Made by a program: the position numbers and the translations under genes. A model generated the notes under the pieces. It was not told the DNA's origin and searched no databases. It saw nothing but the letters and a program-made list of their open reading frames with translations. A stretch of 64,000 nucleotides of DNA. It comes from Peptostreptococcaceae bacterium VA2 (GTDB taxonomy: Bacteria > Bacillota > Clostridia > Peptostreptococcales > Peptostreptococcaceae). Positions 43,101 to 51,228 of the stretch are shown here, in pieces. Position 1 is the first letter of the stretch, and each line of letters opens with the position of its first letter. The DNA lies in contig JMMB01000007.1 of the NCBI GenBank assembly GCA_000686145.1, forward strand, positions 2,914,001 to 2,978,000. Reading direction: 5' to 3'.

Positions 43101-44438
43101 TTAATAATTCATTATTTCGCCATTCTTTTGTTCTTTTGATTTTAATTTAGTTAAAAACATTATTGCAGTTATTGTTGTTATAATTTCAGCAAATGTAAAT
43201 GATAGCCATACACCATTCATTCCCCAAAAGGCTGTAAGAATGAATAGAATAGGTATAATAGCTATGCATCCACGCATTATAGAAACAGCAAAGGCACTCT
43301 TCATTCTTGCGGTTGCACTTAAAAAGGCCGCTATAACAATATTAGATCCAGCAAAGAAAAATCCGGTAAAGTATAACCTTAATCCATTTTTAGCAATAGG
43401 GATTAGCTGTGCATTATTTTCACTATTAAAAGCGGCAATAATATTATCCGATAAAAAGAAAGTCAATATATATACAACAGCTGCTATGCCTAAAGATAAA
43501 GTAATAGCATATTTTAATACTCGCTTCATCAATATACTATCATTCTTTCCATAGCCCTCGCTTAGCAGCGGCTGTATTCCTTGTGCGATTCCTGTAAATA
43601 TTGAAATTACTACAAGTGCTACGTTTGCAACTATTCCATATGCCGCCACTCCTACAATTCCTGTAAAATCCAATATTACAAGATTAAATAGAATAAGAAC
43701 AAGTCCTGATGAAATTTCCGTAATAAATGCCGATAAACCAAGTCCTAAAATATTTATTATTGTTTTTATATTTACCTTACATTTTATAAATTTAAAATTA
43801 TTGTTTTGTTTTATAAAATGTGAAGATAAAATACAAAGACTTATAATCGGCGCAAGTCCTGTAGCAAAAGCCGCCCCAAACATTCCCATTGAAAGCGGAA
43901 AAATAAAGATATAGTCAAGAACAATATTTGAAAAACTCCCTGTAAGCATGGCTGCCATAGACAATCTTGGATTTCCATCATTTCGTATAAATGCAAGCAT
44001 TATATTGTTTAGGATAAAAAATGGTGAAAAGCAAAGTATTGTTGTTAAGTAATTACTTGCCATTGTTAATGTAGCACCATCTGCTCCAAGCAGCTTTGCG
44101 ATTGGTGTTGATAAAAATATTCCTACAATAAGCATAATAATTCCTACAACCATTCCTATGATAACAGTGTTAGAAAAAATTGAATTAGCTTTTTCATCTT
44201 CATTTTGTGACTTTAAAATACTATGTTTTGTTGCACCTCCAATACCAATCATCAAGCCTGCACCATTGATGATGCAATAAATTGAAATAGAAAAGTTCAA
44301 TGCAGCGAGTCCATTTGATCCAAGAGCATTGGAAACAAAAAAAGTATCTGCAAGGATATAACAGGAAAGTCCTATCATTCCTATAACATTAAGGCTCACA
44401 TATTTAAAAAAGTTTTTTAGTACGTAGTATTTATTCAT
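43101..44438 (-). CDS. MATE family multidrug/Na+ efflux protein
   Basis: A 445-residue protein with 12 membrane helices in two homologous halves. Typical segments are NVIGMIGLSCYILADTFFVS, GIGGATKHSILKSQNED, and ISIFTGIAQGIQPLLSEGYG in the second half. GGGAGGG lies 6 nt before ATG 44438; an upstream extension to 44537 covers a leader hairpin and is ignored. Codon use looks richer in GC (many GCC/GGC) than in neighbouring genes, which may indicate transfer. The substrate is unknown. A hairpin and T run in the leader suggest attenuation control. Confidence 0.9.
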   Translation of the reverse strand: MNKYYVLKNFFKYVSLNVIGMIGLSCYILADTFFVSNALGSNGLAALNFSISIYCIINGAGLMIGIGGATKHSILKSQNEDEKANSIFSNTVIIGMVVGIIMLIVGIFLSTPIAKLLGADGATLTMASNYLTTILCFSPFFILNNIMLAFIRNDGNPRLSMAAMLTGSFSNIVLDYIFIFPLSMGMFGAAFATGLAPIISLCILSSHFIKQNNNFKFIKCKVNIKTIINILGLGLSAFITEISSGLVLILFNLVILDFTGIVGVAAYGIVANVALVVISIFTGIAQGIQPLLSEGYGKNDSILMKRVLKYAITLSLGIAAVVYILTFFLSDNIIAAFNSENNAQLIPIAKNGLRLYFTGFFFAGSNIVIAAFLSATARMKSAFAVSIMRGCIAIIPILFILTAFWGMNGVWLSFTFAEIITTITAIMFLTKLKSKEQKNGEIMNY

Positions 44439-44452
44439 ATAAACCCTCCCAT

Positions 44453-44497
44453 AAAAAAATGCCCAGACAACATTCCTTCTAAGACCTAATGGAATGT
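44453..44497 (-). promoter_or_regulatory. hairpin with T run in MATE leader (possible attenuator)
   Basis: Minus strand: ACATTCC (44497-44491) pairs with GGAATGT (44476-44470), then TGTCTGGGCA and T7 (44459-44453), 15 nt before the start codon. The gap between stem and T run makes a classic terminator uncertain. Confidence 0.4.
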
Positions 44498-44538
44498 GTT
44501 TGAACACTTTGATTTGTTTTACTCGGTAGCAAAACAAA

Positions 44539-44949
44539 AGTATTTATTTACTTATATATTTAAATAATAGCATGCATCTGCTAGTTTTTCAATATATAAA
44601 TATGCTTAATATTTTTCTACTTCGTTTGTCATGTGCATTGGAAATACACTTCCAATTTCAATAAATTTATCTATCATATGAGATATAATTATATTTATAA
44701 ATTTTCTACAATTTTATGATAGTTTATCATCGTATATTTTTGTCAATTTTCTCTACCCCTATTCTCTTTTGCATTTCATGTATAAAAAAAGTATTATTAT
44801 AAAATTATGATAATACTTTTTTCGTGGATTTCAATGGCGGAGACGATTCACAGGAATAATACCCACGATTAATTTTTTACAGATATTCTATATAATTTTT
44901 GCCCCTTGGATTTTTGAGTAAAATTTTATTCTCATCTTACTAATTATTT
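44539..44949. other. non-coding stretch upstream of MATE gene
   Basis: No gene supported. It contains a short dyad ATTGGAA...TTCCAAT (about 44637-44655), the hairpin/tail repeat at 44785-44858, and AT-rich DNA. Confidence 0.6.
44785..44858 (+). repeat. hairpin plus conserved 42-nt tail, copy 2
   Basis: A 13-bp hairpin (AAAAAAGTATTAT, 44785-44797, with 44810-44822) runs into a tail at 44817-44858 that differs at only 4 of 42 positions from the tail at 39392-39433. It includes TGGCGGAGACG and reads DFNGGDDSQE-stop in one frame. The hairpin sequences of the two copies differ while their position relative to the tail is kept. Confidence 0.55.
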
Positions 44950-45468
44950 TTATAATACCTTATTTACCTCTAAGCTAAATTTATGTTCCGTAAGTGTAAG
45001 TACCATAACAAAGTATCCAACAAGCACTCCAGCAAAGCCAGTTGCAATAATCTTTAAAATAAGTGCCTGCATATAGTTTATCTCTAGCATTCCAAACATA
45101 GCTGGAATTCCTACGAAAAATGGTATTATCAAAATCATGGTCATAATAGTCAACATTACTGCTTTTAATAAAACATTCTTTGGAAAATATTTAGCTATAA
45201 TATGATCTTCTTTATTATAACCAATTTTAGGTGCAATACCTTTTTGTATGTCTTTTTTTATCATTGGAAATCCTGTAAGCGAACATAACATACCTAATAT
45301 AAAAATAGATATCACATAATCAGCAGCAATTTCTGAATGTGTAAAAAGCTTAGTTTTATCAGTAGTTTGAACAATAAATATTACCCCATTAATAACTGCA
45401 TTTACAATCCAAAAATTAATTATACTTTTTTTAAGCATATATTTATGTAAGCATATGTTTTTGTTCAT
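44950..45468 (-). CDS. four-helix membrane protein of unknown function
   Basis: A 172-residue protein with four membrane helices (~15-32, ~48-66, ~98-120, ~135-160) and a conserved-looking loop DIQKGIAPKIGYNKEDHIIA. GGGGGATAAAG precedes the ATG. It overlaps the end of the PAP2 gene by 26 bp, so translation is coupled. I do not recognise the family. It is the last gene of a three-gene operon with a lipase-like hydrolase and a PAP2 phosphatase, which suggests a membrane-lipid role (inference). Confidence 0.72.
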   Translation of the reverse strand: MNKNICLHKYMLKKSIINFWIVNAVINGVIFIVQTTDKTKLFTHSEIAADYVISIFILGMLCSLTGFPMIKKDIQKGIAPKIGYNKEDHIIAKYFPKNVLLKAVMLTIMTMILIIPFFVGIPAMFGMLEINYMQALILKIIATGFAGVLVGYFVMVLTLTEHKFSLEVNKVL

Positions 45469-46288
45469 CTTTATCCCCCACTTTATTTATATATTTGTTT
45501 TTTAATAAAGTAAATATTACTAATGTTATAGTTACTCCCATGGTAACATCTGATGCAAAATGTGCTCCTACAACAATCCTACTAATCGGAACTAATACAG
45601 TCCATAATCCTGCAAATCCTATAAACCAATTCTTCTTATCCTTTAAACTAGTAACAAATGTTGGTATTAAAGTAATCCAAACCATAATTGCAGCATTTGC
45701 ACTATGACCTGAAGGGAATGACATAAATTCATTTCCTGATGCAAACCCCTGTGGAATAAACCACATTGAGTATCCAGCAAAAGATCCTACCTCTATCATA
45801 TGTCTATAACGTTCTCTTCCCCATAGTAACTTAATTGAATTAAATGCTATTATTACAAATATAAAAGTTAATACACCTATAATTGCTGCTCTTCGTAATT
45901 CATCTTTATGTGTAGCTGCATATTTCTTAGCAATCATATATGATATTATAATATAAACAGCCATAAGAACAGGTATTAGAATCTTAGGACCATGTAAGTA
46001 TTTCACTGGTAACATAGCGGCCATAAATGAGAAGAAAATCAGTAAAACAATATAACCAACTGCACCTAAGTTATATTTTATTGATTTATCTTTATCCCTA
46101 GTTAACATTAAACTAACTGTACAAAATGTTGCTATAATTGCAGCGGGAAACTCCCCAATTGCTTCAAATATTAATCCAAATTTACTTTCAGGATTATAAA
46201 TAGCATTAGATATATTCATATCTGTAAATGCAAATACTAATAATAATATCCCAATAATAGATAATACAATTTTATACCCCTTTTTCAT
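45443..46288 (-). CDS. PAP2 family membrane phosphatase
   Basis: A 281-residue protein with about seven helices. PAP2 motifs are visible: motif 1 region KLLWGRERYRHM, motif 2 MSFPSGHSANAAI, motif 3 SRIVVGAHFASDV with the nucleophilic His. Family members dephosphorylate phosphatidic acid, PGP or undecaprenyl pyrophosphate; the last role gives bacitracin tolerance. It starts 11 bp after the hydrolase stop and overlaps the next gene. Confidence 0.9.
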   Translation of the reverse strand: MKKGYKIVLSIIGILLLVFAFTDMNISNAIYNPESKFGLIFEAIGEFPAAIIATFCTVSLMLTRDKDKSIKYNLGAVGYIVLLIFFSFMAAMLPVKYLHGPKILIPVLMAVYIIISYMIAKKYAATHKDELRRAAIIGVLTFIFVIIAFNSIKLLWGRERYRHMIEVGSFAGYSMWFIPQGFASGNEFMSFPSGHSANAAIMVWITLIPTFVTSLKDKKNWFIGFAGLWTVLVPISRIVVGAHFASDVTMGVTITLVIFTLLKNKYINKVGDKDEQKHMLT

Positions 46289-46299
46289 TTTATACCCCT

Positions 46300-47406
46300 T
46301 TAATTACTGTATTTTAAAATAAAATTACCCATCTCAATTGCACAGTCCTCACTTTGCGGATATACTCCGATGTTATCTCCATATGCATGACCAAACCCTT
46401 TATATAATACCGTAGTTGTATCGACTCCCACTTTAACTAGCTTAGATGCATAAGCTAAACATTCTACCTTTAAGAAGTCATGTTCTCCTACTGTAATAAA
46501 TGTAGGTGGTAAATCTTTTGCATCTCTAATATATGGAGTTAGATATTCATTTCTAACATCAGCAGTACCTAGAATACTTTCTAATCCTCCTACTAATCCA
46601 CTAAACATATCTAGCATCATTTCTACATTTTTTCTATGTTTTGGAGACATTTCATATTCATCTTTACTCCATTTGTAGAATTCATCTTCTACATTAGCCA
46701 TGTTTACAGTAGGATAAAGTAATAATTGTCCTTTAACCATGCCTAAATTAGCTTCAAGGTCTCTTGTAGTACAATATTGTGTTAAGTTTCCTCCAGCACT
46801 ATCTCCTGCTACAAATATATTTTTCTTATCTGCCCCTAAACCATCTGCATTATTGTAAATCCATGTTAATACAGAGTAACAATCCTCATGTCCAGTTGGA
46901 TATGGGTTTTCTGGTGCTAAACGGTAATCAACAGAGAAAGCAAGTATATCTGTTTTTTCAACAATCAATTTTACTAATTCCTCAACTACGTCAGGTGAGC
47001 CTCCGAAGAATCCTCCACCATGTATAAAGTAAAGAATTGGAGCATTGTCTTTCATAGTTTCAGACTTATAAATACGTACTGGTATTTTATATCCATCATT
47101 AGCTTCTACATATGTAGTTTCAATAGCAATCTTCTTTTCTACTATTGGTATACTCTTAACTTCACCAAACATATTTCTTAGCTTTCCAATAGATTTAGGA
47201 GAAGTATCCATCTTCATCATACTCTTAGGCATAAATTTCATTAGTGTAAATTGCTTTTTCATATCATTATAAAGACGAGGGTCCATTGCTCCGATTTCAT
47301 CACTATCAGGCAGTTTTTTAACTAAAACATTCGCTCCCTTGATATTAACTATTTCTTGTCTTTCTATAATCTTATCTAGTAATTCTTGTGAATATTTTCT
47401 GCTCAT
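46300..47406 (-). CDS. alpha/beta hydrolase (HSL/bacterial esterase family)
   Basis: A 368-residue cytosolic hydrolase: oxyanion-hole motif YFIHGGGFFGGSP, nucleophile elbow VAGDSAGGN, YRLAPENPYPTGHEDC between them, and the catalytic Asp/His near VGEHDFL and GFGHAYGD. GGGGG lies upstream of the ATG. It resembles hormone-sensitive-lipase-type esterases and has a paralogue (47532-48614) just upstream; both share a DPRxxxxM N-terminal segment. The substrate is unknown; co-transcription with PAP2 suggests lipid esters. Confidence 0.9.
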   Translation of the reverse strand: MSRKYSQELLDKIIERQEIVNIKGANVLVKKLPDSDEIGAMDPRLYNDMKKQFTLMKFMPKSMMKMDTSPKSIGKLRNMFGEVKSIPIVEKKIAIETTYVEANDGYKIPVRIYKSETMKDNAPILYFIHGGGFFGGSPDVVEELVKLIVEKTDILAFSVDYRLAPENPYPTGHEDCYSVLTWIYNNADGLGADKKNIFVAGDSAGGNLTQYCTTRDLEANLGMVKGQLLLYPTVNMANVEDEFYKWSKDEYEMSPKHRKNVEMMLDMFSGLVGGLESILGTADVRNEYLTPYIRDAKDLPPTFITVGEHDFLKVECLAYASKLVKVGVDTTTVLYKGFGHAYGDNIGVYPQSEDCAIEMGNFILKYSN

Positions 47407-47463
47407 TTTTACTTCCCCCTATTATTTAAAATTGATTTTTCTAAAAACGATTTCCTGAAATAT

Positions 47464-47514
47464 GAAAAATAAACGCATACTTTATTCAAATTTAAATATA
47501 TACGTTTATTTTTC
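47464..47514 (-). terminator. terminator between two hydrolase genes
   Basis: GAAAAATAAACG (47464-47475) with CGTTTATTTTTC (47503-47514), 12-bp perfect arms, long AT loop, T-rich end on the minus strand. It ends the GH3-pgmB-hydrolase transcript. Confidence 0.65.
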
Positions 47515-47531
47515 TTATTCAAAATTTATGA

Positions 47532-48614
47532 TTAAAGAGATTTTAAATCGTTAGCTATTTCATTCATACAATCTTCTGCTTGAGGATATAATCCTAACTT
47601 ATCTATAAACGCATGGTCCATACCTCTATATCTTATAGTTCTACAGTCAACATTTGATTCTTTTAGTCTTTTTGAGTATGATTCACCTTGAACTCTTATA
47701 AAATCATATTCTCCAACTACCATTAAAGTTTTTGGAAGATTACTTAAATCTTCTGCTAGAAGTGGTGATATATATTTGTCTTCTGCTAGTGAGCTATCTT
47801 CCATATATAAACCTAGCATCGCTCCTGTATCCTGAAGTCCACAAACAGCCTTTTTAACAAGCTCTTCATTAGACTTCATTTCATATTCATCTATACTCCA
47901 ATTGTAATATGGAGTTTCTTTATCTGATATTATCGTTGCAGGGTATATTAATGCTTGATATTTTATCATGTTAGTACCTAAATCTCTATCTTTTAATGTA
48001 CAAACTGCAGATAAGTTACCTCCCGCACTATCTCCTGATACACCTATTTTATTTGAATCTACATTGATTTCTTTACCATTGTTATACACCCATTTAATTA
48101 CATCAAAGCAATCTGTAAACCCTTTTGGAAACTTATGTTCCGGTGCTAACCTGTAATCTACAGATATAACTACTGCATTAGCTTTTTTAGCTATTAATTT
48201 ACATGGATTCTCAACTACATCTACACTACCAGCTATAAATCCACCTCCATGTATAAATACTAATGCCGGCATTTTTTCATCAGACTTTGGTGAATATATC
48301 CTAACAGGAATATCTCCATTTTTACCTTGTATTATCTTATGAATTGTTTCTATTTCTCCATTAGCTAAGTCTTCATTGTCCCATCCAAAAATGCTACGTA
48401 TCATTCCTACTGGAAAATTATTATATGTGTAAGTTTTATCTGCTTTTTTATTTTCGTATGGATACTTATCTGGATTTAACATTACATCCATTACTCTTGG
48501 ATCTAAAGTCCCTTGTTCTTCTATATCAGGTACATCTTTTATAATTATTTCTTGACCATTTATTAATTCTACTTCGCTATTTGCCCCTAATTTCTTTACT
48601 AACTCTTTATACAT
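47532..48614 (-). CDS. alpha/beta hydrolase (HSL/bacterial esterase family)
   Basis: A 360-residue paralogue of the next hydrolase: HGGGFIAGSVD oxyanion hole, VSGDSAGGNLSAV nucleophile elbow, YRLAPEHKFPKGF, and VVGEYDFIR plus MDHAFIDK for the acid and His. The start is taken at ATG 48614 because GAGGTGG lies just before it, inside a 4-codon-longer frame. It starts 15 bp after pgmB and probably shares its transcript. It may de-esterify acylated sugars released with the GH3 enzyme (inference). Confidence 0.88.
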   Translation of the reverse strand: MYKELVKKLGANSEVELINGQEIIIKDVPDIEEQGTLDPRVMDVMLNPDKYPYENKKADKTYTYNNFPVGMIRSIFGWDNEDLANGEIETIHKIIQGKNGDIPVRIYSPKSDEKMPALVFIHGGGFIAGSVDVVENPCKLIAKKANAVVISVDYRLAPEHKFPKGFTDCFDVIKWVYNNGKEINVDSNKIGVSGDSAGGNLSAVCTLKDRDLGTNMIKYQALIYPATIISDKETPYYNWSIDEYEMKSNEELVKKAVCGLQDTGAMLGLYMEDSSLAEDKYISPLLAEDLSNLPKTLMVVGEYDFIRVQGESYSKRLKESNVDCRTIRYRGMDHAFIDKLGLYPQAEDCMNEIANDLKSL

Positions 48615-48629
48615 ATTCCACCTCATAAT

Positions 48630-49289
48630 TTATATATAGTATCTATTATTTTCATTAATTATATTAGTTAAATTTATTAATTCATCTAGGTTATAAGTAG
48701 CTTTATTACACTTTATAGCGTCACCTACTGCTGATACTTTCATTTTCCCATTAAGGGCAGCTTCTACTCCAGCTTCTGCATCTTCAACTACCATACAATT
48801 TTCAGGTAATACTTCTAATTTATTTGCTGCTAATATAAAAACCTCTGGGTCTGGCTTAGATTTTGTTATCATTGTACCATCTGCTATTGCATCAAATGTA
48901 TTTGATAATCCTATTTTCTCAAGTATTAAAGAAGTATTTTTACTTGAAGAACCTATAGCTACTTTTATGTTATTTGCCTTTAAATAATCTATAACTTCAT
49001 TAACTCCTTCTAAAATATCTGAAGCTGAAAGATTTTTTAAAAGTTCTTTATATACATTATTTTTTTCTTCTAATAACTCTCCTTTTTCATCTTGAGTATA
49101 TTTTTTATTAGTATTTTCTAATATTATTTCTAAACTCTCTGCTCTACTTACGCCTCTTAATCTATTGTTTATAGTTCTATCAAAATCTATTTTTTCTTTA
49201 TCTGCTATACTCTTCCATGCCTGATAATGATATTCATCAGTAGAAACTATAACTCCATCTAAGTCAAAGATTACTGCTTTTATTCCCAT
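48630..49289 (-). CDS. pgmB: beta-phosphoglucomutase (HAD family)
   Basis: A 219-residue HAD enzyme. Motif I FDLDGVIVSTDEYHY with the two Asp, cap-domain RLRGVSRAESLEIIL that is typical of beta-PGM, motif II IGSSSKN, Lys in KSKPDPEVFI, and motif IV VVEDAEAGVEAA. It converts beta-glucose 1-phosphate to glucose 6-phosphate. It lies 21 bp downstream of the GH3 glycosidase gene. This pairing suggests phosphorolytic or glycosidic use of a beta- or alpha-glucoside; no phosphorylase gene is in the window. Confidence 0.93.
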   Translation of the reverse strand: MGIKAVIFDLDGVIVSTDEYHYQAWKSIADKEKIDFDRTINNRLRGVSRAESLEIILENTNKKYTQDEKGELLEEKNNVYKELLKNLSASDILEGVNEVIDYLKANNIKVAIGSSSKNTSLILEKIGLSNTFDAIADGTMITKSKPDPEVFILAANKLEVLPENCMVVEDAEAGVEAALNGKMKVSAVGDAIKCNKATYNLDELINLTNIINENNRYYI

Positions 49290-49310
49290 GCTATTCTCCT
49301 TAAATTACTT

Positions 49311-51026
49311 TTATAATCTTGTATCCCACATACCACAGAATGGATCTACTGGGTTTTGACCTTTAAATTGACTTCTTCCCATTAACTTCTCAAATAGTGC
49401 ATCTAATACTAAATCTGTACTATGGTAAGTATTTATAAATGTTTTTACACGAGGTACATCTATTAAGTGATATGGATTTTCTACTGATATAAATATTGTA
49501 GGCACTTTTTCCATGTATATAGGTACATTAGCTCCCATTGGCTCATCCCATTCTATTCTTACTATAGTTTGGTTACTCTTAGTAGCTAAGTTTGCTACAT
49601 ATATTATTAAGTCATATTTTCCAACTACTGATGAGAACGGAGCAACCATTCCCTCAAATCCTTCTCCAGGATTGAATATATCTACTTCAAATCCTTCTTT
49701 TTCTAATTTAGTTTTTACTACTTCACATACACCTTGTCTTGTTCCATAGAAATCACTTGCTCCTGTCCCTACATAGTATAAAAGAACTTTCTTGTATTTT
49801 TTAGGTGATATAGGTAATACATCTTTTTCTTCTTTTACTAAAGTTATAGACTTATCTGCACATTCTTTTGACCACTCTAAGTATTCTTCTTTTCCTACTA
49901 CTGTTTTTGCATTTTCAAGAGTTGGTAAAAGAGTATTTTCTTCTTTCTTAGTGTGAAGTTTTAATGATGCCTTAAGTCCAAGAACTTTCGTTACAGCGTC
50001 ATCTAAACGTTCATCTGTTATTATTCCATTTTCAACACCTTTTTTCATAAACTCATAATCTTCTTCTAAGTTACGAGTAAATAAGAACATATCGCATCCT
50101 GCTGCTATTGCCTGTGGTACTGCTTGTTCTCTTGGCATTGGTATTGTCATACCAGCCATAACAGATGCATCTGTAACTACTAAACCGTTGAAGTTTAATT
50201 GTTCTTTTAATAATCCTGTAACTAGCTCTGGTGCTAAAGATGCCGGTAATATTTCTCTATCTTCTAACTCTGGGTTTAATCTTTTAGAATATGCTGGCTG
50301 CATTATATGACCTATCATTACAGTCTTAGCTCCTGCCTCTATTGATGCTTGGTAAGCTTCTCCGTAAGTTTTATCCCAGTCTTCACAGCTCATACTGTTT
50401 ATTGAAGTTACTAGATGTTGATCTCTTTCATCCATTCCATCTCCTGGGAAGTGCTTTATAGATGCTGCCATATCATATTTTTGAACTGCTTTTACATATT
50501 CAGCACCCATATTTTTTACTATTTCAGGATTAGAACCAAATGTTCTAGTATTTGTAATTGGATTTCTAAAGTTATAATCTATATCTATTATTGGTGCAAA
50601 TGCCCAGTTGATCCCCACTGCTGAACCTTCTGCTCCACAAACGTCACCTAGTCTATATCCTTGCGTATAGTCATTAGTTGCACCTACTTCCATAGGAGAA
50701 CCAAAGCTTGTTCCTTCTAAAACTGCTCCATTTCCACCTTTTTCTAAGTTTGCAGCTATTAACATTGGTGTTTGAGAATTTTCTTGTAAAAATCTATTCG
50801 CTTCTATAACTTGCTCTAGCGGCATAGGTCTACACATTATTCCTCCAGGCTTAACTGTATCTAATAAATTTTTAAGATATTCTTTGTCATCTGAGTAAGC
50901 TATTAAGCAAAATATTTGCCCTATTTTTTCTTCTAAAGTCATATTGTTTAATGTATTTTCTACCCAAGCAACATCCTTATCATTTAATAAAAACGGTTTC
51001 CCTTTAAGTTTACTTAATCTATTCAT
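49311..51026 (-). CDS. glycoside hydrolase family 3 protein
   Basis: A 571-residue cytosolic enzyme (no signal peptide) from ATG 51026, AGGAGG 7 nt upstream. The GH3 (beta/alpha)8 domain (~10-340) has KHFPGDGMDERDQHL, a conserved substrate-binding segment, and VVTDASVMAGM with the nucleophile Asp. The ~190-residue C-terminal domain resembles the flavodoxin-like GH3 second domain. Members are NagZ-like hexosaminidases or beta-glucosidases. The presence of KH(F)PGDG and the second domain favours an N-acetylhexosaminidase-like enzyme, but the pgmB neighbour argues for a glucoside. Substrate uncertain. Confidence 0.85.
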   Translation of the reverse strand: MNRLSKLKGKPFLLNDKDVAWVENTLNNMTLEEKIGQIFCLIAYSDDKEYLKNLLDTVKPGGIMCRPMPLEQVIEANRFLQENSQTPMLIAANLEKGGNGAVLEGTSFGSPMEVGATNDYTQGYRLGDVCGAEGSAVGINWAFAPIIDIDYNFRNPITNTRTFGSNPEIVKNMGAEYVKAVQKYDMAASIKHFPGDGMDERDQHLVTSINSMSCEDWDKTYGEAYQASIEAGAKTVMIGHIMQPAYSKRLNPELEDREILPASLAPELVTGLLKEQLNFNGLVVTDASVMAGMTIPMPREQAVPQAIAAGCDMFLFTRNLEEDYEFMKKGVENGIITDERLDDAVTKVLGLKASLKLHTKKEENTLLPTLENAKTVVGKEEYLEWSKECADKSITLVKEEKDVLPISPKKYKKVLLYYVGTGASDFYGTRQGVCEVVKTKLEKEGFEVDIFNPGEGFEGMVAPFSSVVGKYDLIIYVANLATKSNQTIVRIEWDEPMGANVPIYMEKVPTIFISVENPYHLIDVPRVKTFINTYHSTDLVLDALFEKLMGRSQFKGQNPVDPFCGMWDTRL

Positions 51027-51141
51027 CAAAACTCCTCCTAGTAATTATCTAATTCTTAATTTAATTTTAAGTGTTTTATAAATTAATTACCTTCAACATT
51101 TTTATCTAAACACTGTAAATTTTTGTCCTATTAATAAAAAA

Positions 51142-51210
51142 CTACCTCAAAATGTAATTTACTAATAATATTTTAGATTTTATTAGTAAGTTATATTTAT
51201 TTTGAGGTAG
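51142..51210 (-). terminator. long hairpin terminator after AraC-GH39 gene
   Basis: CTACCTCAAAAT (51142-51153) pairs with ATTTTGAGGTAG (51199-51210), with an inner TTACTAATAA/TTATTAGTAA stem, then T6 on the minus strand. The 51027-51141 stretch otherwise holds the GH3 upstream region. Confidence 0.85.
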
Positions 51211-51228
51211 CTTTTATATTTAAATATC

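Noticed and set aside
43240-43554. Plus-strand 104-codon frame inside the MATE gene
   Set aside because: Antisense shadow of membrane-helix codons.
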